NCBI GenBank assembly: GCA_963731125.1
Contig: CAVSVP010000008.1
Location: forward strand, 186,001 to 250,000
Direction of reading: 5' to 3'
DNA length: 64,000 nt
Source: CAVSVP01 sp963731125
GTDB lineage: Bacteria > Pseudomonadota > Gammaproteobacteria > Competibacterales > Competibacteraceae
Below, one piece after another: positions 26,522-34,541 of the stretch. The notes below the pieces were generated by a model. That model searched no databases and was not told where the DNA came from. It worked only from the letters and a program-made list of their open reading frames with translations. The translations under genes were made by a program, and so were the position numbers. Position 1 is the first letter of the stretch; each line of letters opens with the position of its first letter.

Positions 26522-27244
26522 GTGAAGCTTTTTGTCTATCATACGCCCGAATTTACTCCCACCGATAGCTTGCCGGATTGTGCCGTCGTGATTGATGTCT
26601 TGCGAGCTACTACCACCATTGTTACCGCGTTGCAGGCAGGGGCCGAAGCGGTGCAGGTTTTCAGCGAGGTTGACGGATTGCTGCAAGCAAGCGCAGCCTG
26701 GCCTGCCGAGCAACGATTACGCGCCGGAGAACGGGGAGGGATAAAAGTACCTGGTTGCGATCTAGGAAATTCTCCCTTTGATTGCACTCCGGAACGAGTA
26801 CAGGGACGGCGTTTGTTTATCAGCACTACCAACGGGACTCGGGCTTTGCAGCGTGTTGCAAAAGCGCCAATGGTGATTGCCGCTGCTCAGGTGAATCGTC
26901 AGGCGGTATGCCATTATATATGGGAACAACAACCGGAAACAGTTTGGCTGTTAGCCTCGGGTTGGGAGGGCAATTTCTCCCTGGAGGATACCGCCTGCGC
27001 CGGTGCAATTGCGCAACCGCTCGTGTTAGCCGGTGCCGTAGCGGGCAATGACGAGGTGGTTGCGGCGCTGGCGCTTTATGCCCAGTGGCAACCGCAAGTG
27101 TCGGCATTATTTCGGCAGGCCAGCCACGGACAGCGCCTGCTGCGGTTAGGCTTTGCGGAGGACCTGCGTTATGCTGCGCAGAGCGATATTCTAGACGTCG
27201 TACCGCTGCAGCAGGCTGCAGGGATTTTCAGGAAATCCGCTTGA
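26522..27244 (+). CDS. comB: 2-phosphosulfolactate phosphatase (ComB)
   Basis: 240 residues from GTG 26522, which follows a GGGAG ribosome site and places the protein start exactly at the family's K-L-F-V-Y-H-T-P beginning. Signatures are IDVLRATTTIVTAL (about 25-38), RAGERGGIKVPGCDLGNSP (about 65-83) and RRLFISTTNGTRAL (about 93-106). The enzyme removes phosphate from 2-phosphosulfolactate to give sulfolactate, known from coenzyme M synthesis in methanogens and found widely in cyanobacteria. No comA or comC homologue is nearby. From memory the wording resembles the cyanobacterial type, hinting at transfer or a different sulfonate role. Confidence 0.85.
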   Translation: MKLFVYHTPEFTPTDSLPDCAVVIDVLRATTTIVTALQAGAEAVQVFSEVDGLLQASAAWPAEQRLRAGERGGIKVPGCDLGNSPFDCTPERVQGRRLFISTTNGTRALQRVAKAPMVIAAAQVNRQAVCHYIWEQQPETVWLLASGWEGNFSLEDTACAGAIAQPLVLAGAVAGNDEVVAALALYAQWQPQVSALFRQASHGQRLLRLGFAEDLRYAAQSDILDVVPLQQAAGIFRKSA

Positions 27245-27294
27245 GAATACCTTGATTCAATCCCTTTGTCTCCGCCGCTTGTCGCAAAATGCTA

Positions 27295-28323
27295 TCAATC
27301 TATACGCAGCACTTTAGCCCCTCGAATTGTTCCCGCTTTCAGTTCACTCAATGCCGCGTTGGCGTCGGTCAGCGCAAATTCCTGAACTTCGGGCTTAAGG
27401 GGAATTTCCGAGGCCAGTTGCAGAAACTCGCTGACATCTGCCCGGGTGACATTGGCCACGCTTTTGATCTCTTTCTCCAGCCAGAGATGAACCGGATAGT
27501 CCAGGTTAAGCAGATAGTCCTTGTCCAGACTTTCCTTGCGAATGGCGTTAATCACCAATCTTCCTCCAGGCTCCAGGTTCTTCAGGGACTCGACGATGGG
27601 TTTCCAGACCGGTGTTGTATCGATAATGCAAGCCAATTTATCAGGAGTTTCCTCTCCAAAATCGCCCGCCCAGACCGCGCCGAGTTCTCGAGCAAAAGCC
27701 CTTTCCCTTGCGCTTCTCGCAAAAACAAACACCTCGGAATTCGGATACCGGTACTTTACCATTTTCATGGCAAGATGGGCGGAGGCGCCGAACCCGCTTA
27801 AGCCGAGCCGCTTACCGTCGGTAAGCCCCGTTAACTTAAGGGAGCGGTAACCGATGGCCCCCGCGCACAGATGCGGGGCTGCTTCTACATCGGAAAAGAC
27901 GTCGGGTATCGGATAGACAAAATCCTCCAGAACGGTCATAGCTTGTGCATAGCCGCCGTGGACGTCCCTGCCGGTCGCCCGAAATTGCGGACAAAGATTT
28001 TCGTTACCTGCCAGGCAAAACTCGCATGCGCCGCAGGCCGCATTGATCCAGGCGACTCCGACTCGTTCGCCGCCTTGATAAATTTTCACCTGGTTTCCGA
28101 CGGCCTGGACTGTGCCAATGACCTGGTGTCCCAACACAATGGGAAGGTGCGGTGGCGGTGTTCGCCCTTCAATTTCATCCAGTTCCGTATGGCAAACCCC
28201 ACAGGCTGAAACCTTAATTAAAATTTCTTTAGCAGCCGGCATGGGATCCGGTATTTCCCTTAGCGTCAGAGGGGTCTGATTATCAACCAGGCTGCAAAGT
28301 TGCTCAAGTAACATGGCTTTCAT
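27295..28323 (-). CDS. Zinc-dependent alcohol dehydrogenase family protein
   Basis: 342-residue medium-chain dehydrogenase. The catalytic zinc ligands are in SACGVCHTELDEIEGR (Cys about 40) and GHQVIG (His about 64). The structural zinc Cys set is CGACEFCLAGNENLC (about 95-109). The nucleotide-binding glycine motif is reduced to GLSGFGASAHLA (about 174-185), as in the AdhP-like zinc-binding ADH group. It oxidises an alcohol or reduces an aldehyde with NAD(P). It is divergent from an ArsR-type regulator 178 bases away, with a palindrome between them, so it may be under that regulator. Confidence 0.85.
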   Translation of the reverse strand: MKAMLLEQLCSLVDNQTPLTLREIPDPMPAAKEILIKVSACGVCHTELDEIEGRTPPPHLPIVLGHQVIGTVQAVGNQVKIYQGGERVGVAWINAACGACEFCLAGNENLCPQFRATGRDVHGGYAQAMTVLEDFVYPIPDVFSDVEAAPHLCAGAIGYRSLKLTGLTDGKRLGLSGFGASAHLAMKMVKYRYPNSEVFVFARSARERAFARELGAVWAGDFGEETPDKLACIIDTTPVWKPIVESLKNLEPGGRLVINAIRKESLDKDYLLNLDYPVHLWLEKEIKSVANVTRADVSEFLQLASEIPLKPEVQEFALTDANAALSELKAGTIRGAKVLRID

Positions 28324-28383
28324 TGGGAATTCCTCCTCTGCTCGGCGAATTCGACACCAACTGGCATGCTGTATTTATTAATA

Positions 28384-28397
28384 GTTTACGCGTAAAC
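28384..28397. promoter_or_regulatory. Perfect 14-bp palindrome between adh and arsR-type genes
   Basis: GTTTACGCGTAAAC reads the same on both strands and lies 61 bases upstream of the dehydrogenase start and 104 bases upstream of the ArsR-type start. This suits a divergent operator. Binding by the adjacent regulator is inference. Confidence 0.45.
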
Positions 28398-28501
28398 ATG
28401 CAGTGCAGCCGCGCTTTTTGTAGTCGCCGTGACAGCTATACTTTGTGGTAAGCTTATTTTCCCGCCTTGACAGATCTCCAAATTTCCGTGTAATTGAAAA
28501 C

Positions 28502-28825
28502 ATGAAAAAAGAAGCCGTTATCGTTGCGCTTAGCGCACTTGCCCAGGGCACTCGCCTCGATATTTTCCGCTATCTGGTGGAAATCGGGCCGGAGGGGGTG
28601 TCTGCCGGAAAGATTGGAGAGCGTTTTGAGCTGCCCTCAGCCACGCTGTCGTTTCATCTGAAAACCTTGCAACAGGCTGGTCTGCTGAAACGCAAACGAC
28701 AGAGCCGTTCTATTATCTACTCGGTGGACTTTACGGCCATGAGCGCGTTACTGGCTTATCTCACCGAAAACTGCTGCGCCGGTCATCCGGAGATCTGCTC
28801 CGTACCGGTCAGTCATTCAGGATAG
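28502..28825 (+). CDS. ArsR/SmtB-family transcriptional regulator
   Basis: 107 residues from ATG 28502. A winged helix-turn-helix is seen as LAQGTRLDIFRYLV (about 11-24), AGKIGERFELPSATLSFHLKTLQQAGLL (about 34-61) and the wing KRQSRSIIYSV. The C-terminus carries a Cys pair plus one more Cys (ENCCAGHPEIC, about 91-101) that could bind arsenite or another metal(loid), as in ArsR groups with C-terminal sensors. It is expected to repress its own gene and the divergent dehydrogenase. No arsenic efflux or reductase gene is adjacent. Confidence 0.85.
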   Translation: MKKEAVIVALSALAQGTRLDIFRYLVEIGPEGVSAGKIGERFELPSATLSFHLKTLQQAGLLKRKRQSRSIIYSVDFTAMSALLAYLTENCCAGHPEICSVPVSHSG

Positions 28826-29096
28826 ACGACCGTTTTCTGGAGCGTTTTCTGCAATGGGCGGTGTCGCCGGCAGCGCACAGGAACGCCACTTGAGCTTTTT
28901 CAACGCTCAGGAGATATTGTCAAATCTCGTACATGAAGTTGTCAGGCGGCACTCTTTTTGTGCATGGCTACTGGATTGGCATTCGTCGTTTTCGGTTGCT
29001 AGGCATAGTCTCAGAGCTGGTAGACTATAAGCCGTACGGCTAATACCTACCCAACCTAACCTCAAACCTAATATGGCAATTAAGGAATCAAAGCTC

Positions 29097-29972
29097 ATGA
29101 GATGGTTGCTTTCCAATGCATTACGATGGCCGTTGTTGGCTTGCCTACTTTTCGTCTGTGACCTAAGCGGGGCCGCAACGCCGCAAATGGATGAGATTAG
29201 GTTGCAGTGGTTGGGTCAATCGGCCGTTAAGATCACGACAACGACGGGTAAGGTCATTCTGATTGACCCGTATATTACAAAAAACCCAAAAACCCCTGAG
29301 AAGTTAAAGGATCTTAATGCCCTGGGAAAGATCGACTTAGTTTTGATAACACACGCTCACGGCGACCATGTGGGAGACGGTCCAACCCTCGCCAAGATGC
29401 ACAAGGCTCCGCTTTATGCCCCACCTGGGTTCAACGATACTTTGGTTGCGCTTGGCGAGTTGCCGAAGGAGCTCTCGCCGCGCTTTAACAAGGGAGGCAC
29501 GATCACCCCATTGGGACCCGACATAAAGATCACCATGACGCACGCCGAGCACAGCTCGGAATTCAAATGGACAAACCCGGAGACCGGAAAAATGGAAGTT
29601 CATGTCGGCGGCGAACCGGCAGGCTTTATTATCGAGTTAGAGAACGGTTTCAAGATTTACCATATGGGCGACACAGGCTTGTTTGGTGATATGGCATTCA
29701 TCGGCGAATACTACAAACCGGATCTGATCCTGATGCCCATCGGCGGACGCTTTGTCATGGATCCCAAGGATGCGGCTTATGCGACTAACCATTACCTGAA
29801 GCCCGCCTTCGTGGTTCCCATTCACTACGCAACGATACCGGTGTTAAAGGGAACCCCCGAAGAATATAAACAGGCGCTAGACGAAACCTCCACGAAGGTG
29901 TTTCCCATTAAACCGGGCGATGAGCTCATATTCCCAATGAATGGAGACTCAAAAAATGGTGATAGGTCTTGA
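29097..29972 (+). CDS. Exported MBL-fold metal-dependent hydrolase (UPF0173-like)
   Basis: 291 residues from ATG 29097 (AAGGA ten bases upstream). An alternative ATG at 29073 would add eight residues ahead of the signal peptide. The N-terminal signal sequence ends near LSGAA. The metallo-beta-lactamase fold is supported by ITHAHGDHVGDG (metal ligands, about 83-94), MTHAEHSS (about 146), YHMGDTGLFGD (about 187) and VPIHYATIP (about 241). The UPF0173 type is usually cytoplasmic, so the signal peptide makes this periplasmic. The substrate is unknown. Confidence 0.8.
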   Translation: MRWLLSNALRWPLLACLLFVCDLSGAATPQMDEIRLQWLGQSAVKITTTTGKVILIDPYITKNPKTPEKLKDLNALGKIDLVLITHAHGDHVGDGPTLAKMHKAPLYAPPGFNDTLVALGELPKELSPRFNKGGTITPLGPDIKITMTHAEHSSEFKWTNPETGKMEVHVGGEPAGFIIELENGFKIYHMGDTGLFGDMAFIGEYYKPDLILMPIGGRFVMDPKDAAYATNHYLKPAFVVPIHYATIPVLKGTPEEYKQALDETSTKVFPIKPGDELIFPMNGDSKNGDRS

Positions 29973-30261
29973 CATGCCCATCACGATTGTTGCGTTTATC
30001 ACTGCCTATTGCGATGGAGGTTACGCGCAGCGTACCGAGACAAAGGGTTAAGCGAATGTCTGCCGGAACGCAGAGTTAAGCGGCACTGACACGCCGGATT
30101 AGGCGTACTTTGCTATTCGAAATATCCCTGCTAGCCTGCGGGCGCCAATTTGTCTTACCCTTGCGCTGGATACTTTCCTGGTTAAGTATTCTGCTCGAGT
30201 GTCTGTGGTTCGAGCGGCTGTCGCTGCGGGGTAACTGCCGGACTGTGGGGGTAAGGCGAAA

Positions 30262-33200
30262 ATGCTGCTAGGCTTTATGGTCGGCTGCTATGAAACTTTC
30301 TCTGATCACTTGAAAATGCCTAGGCGATTTTTGGCAAAACTGACGGCGGTCGCTAGCCTAGCTCTGATCTACTTTTTCGTAGGAAAGCTGGGGCTGACAA
30401 TGGCCTTTGTGAATGCCAGTGCGTCCGCCGTGTGGCCGCCGACCGGTATCGCGCTGGCGGCTTACCTGGTGCTGGGGTACGGCATTTGGCCTGCCATCCT
30501 GCTGGGTGCATTCTTGGTGAACGTAACGACCTCGGGCTTAGTTGCAGTCTCGTTCGCCATTGCGGTGGGTAATACTCTCGAAGGATTGGTGGGAGCTTAT
30601 CTGATCAATCGGTTTGCCCATGGCCGCCATGTCTTTGCTCGGGCCCGAGATATTTTTAAATATGCCATTCTGGCCTGCCTCTTCAGCACGACAGTAAGTG
30701 CGACTGGCGGTGTGACTAGCCTTATGCTGGGCGGGTTAGCCGCGTGGGACGACTATGGGCCTATCTGGTTAACCTGGTGGCTGGGAGACGCGGTAGGCGC
30801 CATTGTGGTGGCTCCTATGTTCGTGCTTTGGACCATGAATCCCCGTGTGCGCTGGAACCGCAGACGCGCTTTGGAGGCGATGCTGTTACTCCTATCTTTA
30901 CCGCTGCTCGGCTTGACGGTGTTCGGCGGATTATTTTCCAGCGGCACCCAGCATTACCCGTTGGAATTCATCATGCTTCCAATCATTGTCTGGTCGGCGT
31001 TCCGGTTCGGTCAACGGGAAGCTGCAACTGCTACCCTGGTTCTGTCGGGAATCGCGATTTGGGGTACCCTCTCCGGCTTCGGCCCCTTTGTTAGGGCCTC
31101 ACAGAACGAGTCACTGCTGTTGTTGCAAGCCTTCATGGGTATCATCGCGATCACTGGCCTGGGCTTGGCAGCCGTTGTCGCGGAACGCCGGCAGGTTGAG
31201 GAAGCGCTGCGGCGATCCCGTCACGAGTGTGAGCTGCGGGTTGAGAAACGGACGGCCTCTTTGTCCCATGTGGTCAAGTCCTTGAAGCATGAAATCGCCG
31301 AACGCAGGCGAATGGAAGAGGCATTAAAGAAAAGCGAGGAGAAATACCGCTCACTCTATATCAATACACCGGTCATGATGCACTCCATTGACCGCAACGG
31401 CAGGCTCCTGAGTGTCAGTAATTTCTGGTTAGAGTCCCTTGGCTACGAGCTTGCGGAGGTGATTGGGCAAACATCGGTAAAGTTTCTGACAGCGGAATCT
31501 CAACGGTACGCCCAGGAGGTGGTGCTACCGGAGTATTTCAAAGCGGGGAGTTGTAAAGATGTCCCCTATCAGTTTGTAAAAAAAAGCGGTACGGTCATGG
31601 ATGTCCTTCTGTCCGCCATTGCCGAAAGGGACACTGACGGAAACATCGAACGCTCCCTTGCCGTGCTTATCGATGTAACCCAGCGTAAGCAGGCTGAAGA
31701 GGCACTACGCAGGGCCCATGAGGAGCTGGAGGTAAGGGTTCAAGAACGGACCGCAGCGTTGCTGGCGGCCAATGAGGCCTTGCAGAATGAAATTACCCGG
31801 CGTAAGGAGGTGGAAAGCCACTTATTCGAGGAAAAAGAGCGTGCTCAGGTGACGCTGGCGGCGATCGGCGATGCGGTAATCACCACCGACACTAGGGGAC
31901 ACATTGAGTCTTTAAACGCATTGGCGGAACAACTGACCGGCTGGCGTGCTTCGGAAGCTCGAGGTCTATCCTTACTCCAGGTCTTTAAAATCATTCACGC
32001 GAGCACCCGTGAGCCGGTTCAGGATCCTGTGAAGATATGTCTCCATGAGAGACGTACCGTCCGCTCGGCCAAACACATTGTTTTGCTCCGTCGCGACGGG
32101 TGGGAATTCGCCATCGACGATTCTGCTGCGCCCATTCGCAATCGAGAAGGAAAACTCATCGGTGCTTTACTGATATTTCGGGATGTCACCGAGCAGCGCA
32201 AGCTGGTGGAACACATCTCCTATCAAGCGATTCATGATGCCCTCACCGGGCTTATCAATCGGCACGAGTTCGAGCACCGCCTGCATCTCATGCTTGACCA
32301 TGCCAAGGAAAATCGACGGCAGCACGCGCTCTGTTATCTCGATCTCGACCAGTTCAAAGTCGTCAACGATACCTGTGGTCATACGGCAGGCGATGAAATG
32401 CTGCGCCAACTCACCGCGCTGCTGAAAACCCGGGTGCGCGAACATGACACGTTGGCACGCCTGGGCGGCGATGAGTTTGGTTTGCTACTGGCTGAGTGCT
32501 CACTGGATCAGGCGCTGTGTATCGTTAATACCCTGCGGGAATCGATACAGGACTTCCGCTTCGTTTGGCAGGACAAGCAGTTTACCCTCGGCGTCAGCAT
32601 TGGCCTCGTCCCCATCACGGGAGGAAGTGGCGACTCCGCTAGTCTTTTAAGTGCCGCGGATAGCGCCTGCTATGCCGCCAAGGAGAAAGGCCGCAACCGC
32701 GTCAACGTGTATCAGCCCGGCAATAGCGAGCTGGCACAGCGTCATGGTGAAATGCAATGGATATCACGTCTCCACCAAGCGCTCGCAGAAGGCCGTTTCT
32801 GTTTGTACTATCAGCCCATCGTTCCCATCGGGCAAGGGGTTGCAGAGCAGCATGGGGAAATACTGCTACGGTTGTTGGATGAACGGGGGGTTCTGGTCCT
32901 GCCAGGAGTCTTTATTCCACCTGCCGAACGGTATCAGCAGATGTTTGCCGTCGACTGCTGGGTTATCCGCACCGTATTTGCTATGCTCCATACCCGCCCG
33001 TCCACCCAGCCCCTCGTCGGCTATGCCATCAACATATCCGGGCAGTCACTGAGCGATGAAGCGTTTCTCGATTTCGTGATTGAACAACTGAACCAAACGG
33101 GTATTCCACCGGGACAAATTTGTTTTGAAATTACCGAAACCGCTGCCGTTACTAATTTCACCTCTGCGATACGGTTTATCTCGGCCCTCAGGAATCGGGG

Positions 33201-33525
33201 CTGTCGCTTTGCCCTAGATGATTTTGGCAGTGGTCTGTGCTCGTTTGCCTACTTAAAAAATCTGCCTGTCGATTATCTCAAGATCGATGGTAGTTTTGTC
33301 AAAGATATAGTTAATGACCCCATTGATTACGCGATGGTGGAAGCGATCAATCGCATTGGGCATGTCATGGGTATCAAAACCATTGCTGAGTCGATGGAGA
33401 ATCCTGCGATTTTGGAGAAACTTAAGATCATTGGCGTGGATTATGTCCAAGGCTATGGAATCGCTAAACCAAGACACATTAATGAGCTAGAGACTCATTG
33501 GGAAATCGCAAGATCAGCACGGTAA
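30262..33525 (+). CDS. MASE1-PAS-PAS-GGDEF-EAL membrane signalling protein
   Basis: 1087 residues. The N-terminal MASE1 sensor has about eight membrane helices (residues 20-310), including the FVNASASAVWPPTGIALAAY motif. A coiled segment, PAS 1 (about 355-475), a coiled linker, PAS 2 (about 530-650), GGDEF (about 665-820) and EAL (about 835-1075) follow. The cyclase is canonical (LGGDEF, with the REHD I-site five residues upstream). The phosphodiesterase motif is EIL instead of EAL (GEILLRLLDE), while EITET, DDFGSG and the later motifs are kept. This EI/VLLRL variant is common in large PAS-GGDEF-EAL proteins. ATG 30262 is the upstream-most start; a later ATG at 30316 is possible. Confidence 0.87.
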   Translation: MLLGFMVGCYETFSDHLKMPRRFLAKLTAVASLALIYFFVGKLGLTMAFVNASASAVWPPTGIALAAYLVLGYGIWPAILLGAFLVNVTTSGLVAVSFAIAVGNTLEGLVGAYLINRFAHGRHVFARARDIFKYAILACLFSTTVSATGGVTSLMLGGLAAWDDYGPIWLTWWLGDAVGAIVVAPMFVLWTMNPRVRWNRRRALEAMLLLLSLPLLGLTVFGGLFSSGTQHYPLEFIMLPIIVWSAFRFGQREAATATLVLSGIAIWGTLSGFGPFVRASQNESLLLLQAFMGIIAITGLGLAAVVAERRQVEEALRRSRHECELRVEKRTASLSHVVKSLKHEIAERRRMEEALKKSEEKYRSLYINTPVMMHSIDRNGRLLSVSNFWLESLGYELAEVIGQTSVKFLTAESQRYAQEVVLPEYFKAGSCKDVPYQFVKKSGTVMDVLLSAIAERDTDGNIERSLAVLIDVTQRKQAEEALRRAHEELEVRVQERTAALLAANEALQNEITRRKEVESHLFEEKERAQVTLAAIGDAVITTDTRGHIESLNALAEQLTGWRASEARGLSLLQVFKIIHASTREPVQDPVKICLHERRTVRSAKHIVLLRRDGWEFAIDDSAAPIRNREGKLIGALLIFRDVTEQRKLVEHISYQAIHDALTGLINRHEFEHRLHLMLDHAKENRRQHALCYLDLDQFKVVNDTCGHTAGDEMLRQLTALLKTRVREHDTLARLGGDEFGLLLAECSLDQALCIVNTLRESIQDFRFVWQDKQFTLGVSIGLVPITGGSGDSASLLSAADSACYAAKEKGRNRVNVYQPGNSELAQRHGEMQWISRLHQALAEGRFCLYYQPIVPIGQGVAEQHGEILLRLLDERGVLVLPGVFIPPAERYQQMFAVDCWVIRTVFAMLHTRPSTQPLVGYAINISGQSLSDEAFLDFVIEQLNQTGIPPGQICFEITETAAVTNFTSAIRFISALRNRGCRFALDDFGSGLCSFAYLKNLPVDYLKIDGSFVKDIVNDPIDYAMVEAINRIGHVMGIKTIAESMENPAILEKLKIIGVDYVQGYGIAKPRHINELETHWEIARSAR

Positions 33526-33626
33526 ACAGCCACTCTATATCCGCTTTCTTTTGTCAGAGGGGTAACCGCTATTCTCTGCACCATTAACGCCTAGGTTAGA
33601 AAAGGTTGACCTCGCTGAGCAGCCTC

Positions 33627-34541
33627 TCAAGAACCCGACCGCTCGCGCCCCGCCAGAGCTTGGGAGACTTTGGAGTGGGGCGGCCGCCCTAGAAAGCCCG
33701 TGATATAGCGCCCGGCAGCAACCAGCTTAGGCAGTTCGACACCCGTCGCGATGCCCAGACCATTGAGCAGGTAGAGTACGTCCTCGCTGGCCACGTTGCC
33801 CGACGCTCCTTTGGCATAAGGACAGCCACCCAGTCCCGCCACTGAGCTGTCGACCACCGCCACGCCCAGTTGTAGCACGGCGTAAATATTAGCCAGCGCC
33901 TGGCCATAGGTATCATGGAAATGGACAGCTAGCTTGTTCAGGGGTACGCGGGCAGCGACCGCCTCAATCATGGTTCTGGCTTGGGTGGGAGTACCGACCC
34001 CGATCGTATCCCCCAAAGAAATCTCGTAACAGCCCATGATGTACAAGCGTTCGGCCACGTCTGCCACGGCGGCGGGTGCGATATCACCCTCGTAGGGACA
34101 ACCCAAAGCGCAGGAAACGTACCCGCGGACCCGGATCCGGCGCTGTTTGGCCGTCGCTAAAATAGGCGAGAATCGCTCCAGGCTTTCCTGAATGGAACAA
34201 TTGATATTGCGCTGGGAGAAGCGCTCCGAAGCCGCGCCAAAAACTGCGACTTCCTCGGCGCCTGCAGCAACGGCGTTTTCGAAACCCCTAAGATTAGGCG
34301 TCAGCACCGGATAGCTAACGCCTGGTTTACGGCGGATACCGGCCAGCACCGCCGCATTGTCGCCCATTTGGGGTACCCATTTGGGCGAGACAAAACTGGT
34401 GGCTTCGATGACCGGCAAACCCGCATCCGACAGACAGTCGATCAGCTCAATTTTTACGGCAGTAGGGACCGTGCCAGGTTCGTTTTGCAGGCCGTCCCGG
34501 GGCCCGACTTCGACCATTTTGACATAACTGGGCAGGGTCAT
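33627..34541 (-). CDS. mvaB: Hydroxymethylglutaryl-CoA lyase
   Basis: 304 residues, TIM-barrel lyase of the HMGL family. It has VEVGPRDGLQNEPG (about 10-23), HFHDTYGQALANI metal-binding His residues (about 213-225), and the active-site Cys loop GLGGCPYAKGASGNVASEDV (about 242-261). It splits HMG-CoA into acetoacetate and acetyl-CoA, the last step of the leucine branch encoded here. Its start overlaps the liuD stop by 4 bases. It is the distal gene of the operon. Confidence 0.92.
   Translation of the reverse strand: MTLPSYVKMVEVGPRDGLQNEPGTVPTAVKIELIDCLSDAGLPVIEATSFVSPKWVPQMGDNAAVLAGIRRKPGVSYPVLTPNLRGFENAVAAGAEEVAVFGAASERFSQRNINCSIQESLERFSPILATAKQRRIRVRGYVSCALGCPYEGDIAPAAVADVAERLYIMGCYEISLGDTIGVGTPTQARTMIEAVAARVPLNKLAVHFHDTYGQALANIYAVLQLGVAVVDSSVAGLGGCPYAKGASGNVASEDVLYLLNGLGIATGVELPKLVAAGRYITGFLGRPPHSKVSQALAGRERSGS

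Noticed and set aside
27289..28209. Plus-strand ORFs opposite the alcohol dehydrogenase
   Set aside because: The minus strand carries the full set of zinc-ligand motifs, so these are shadows.
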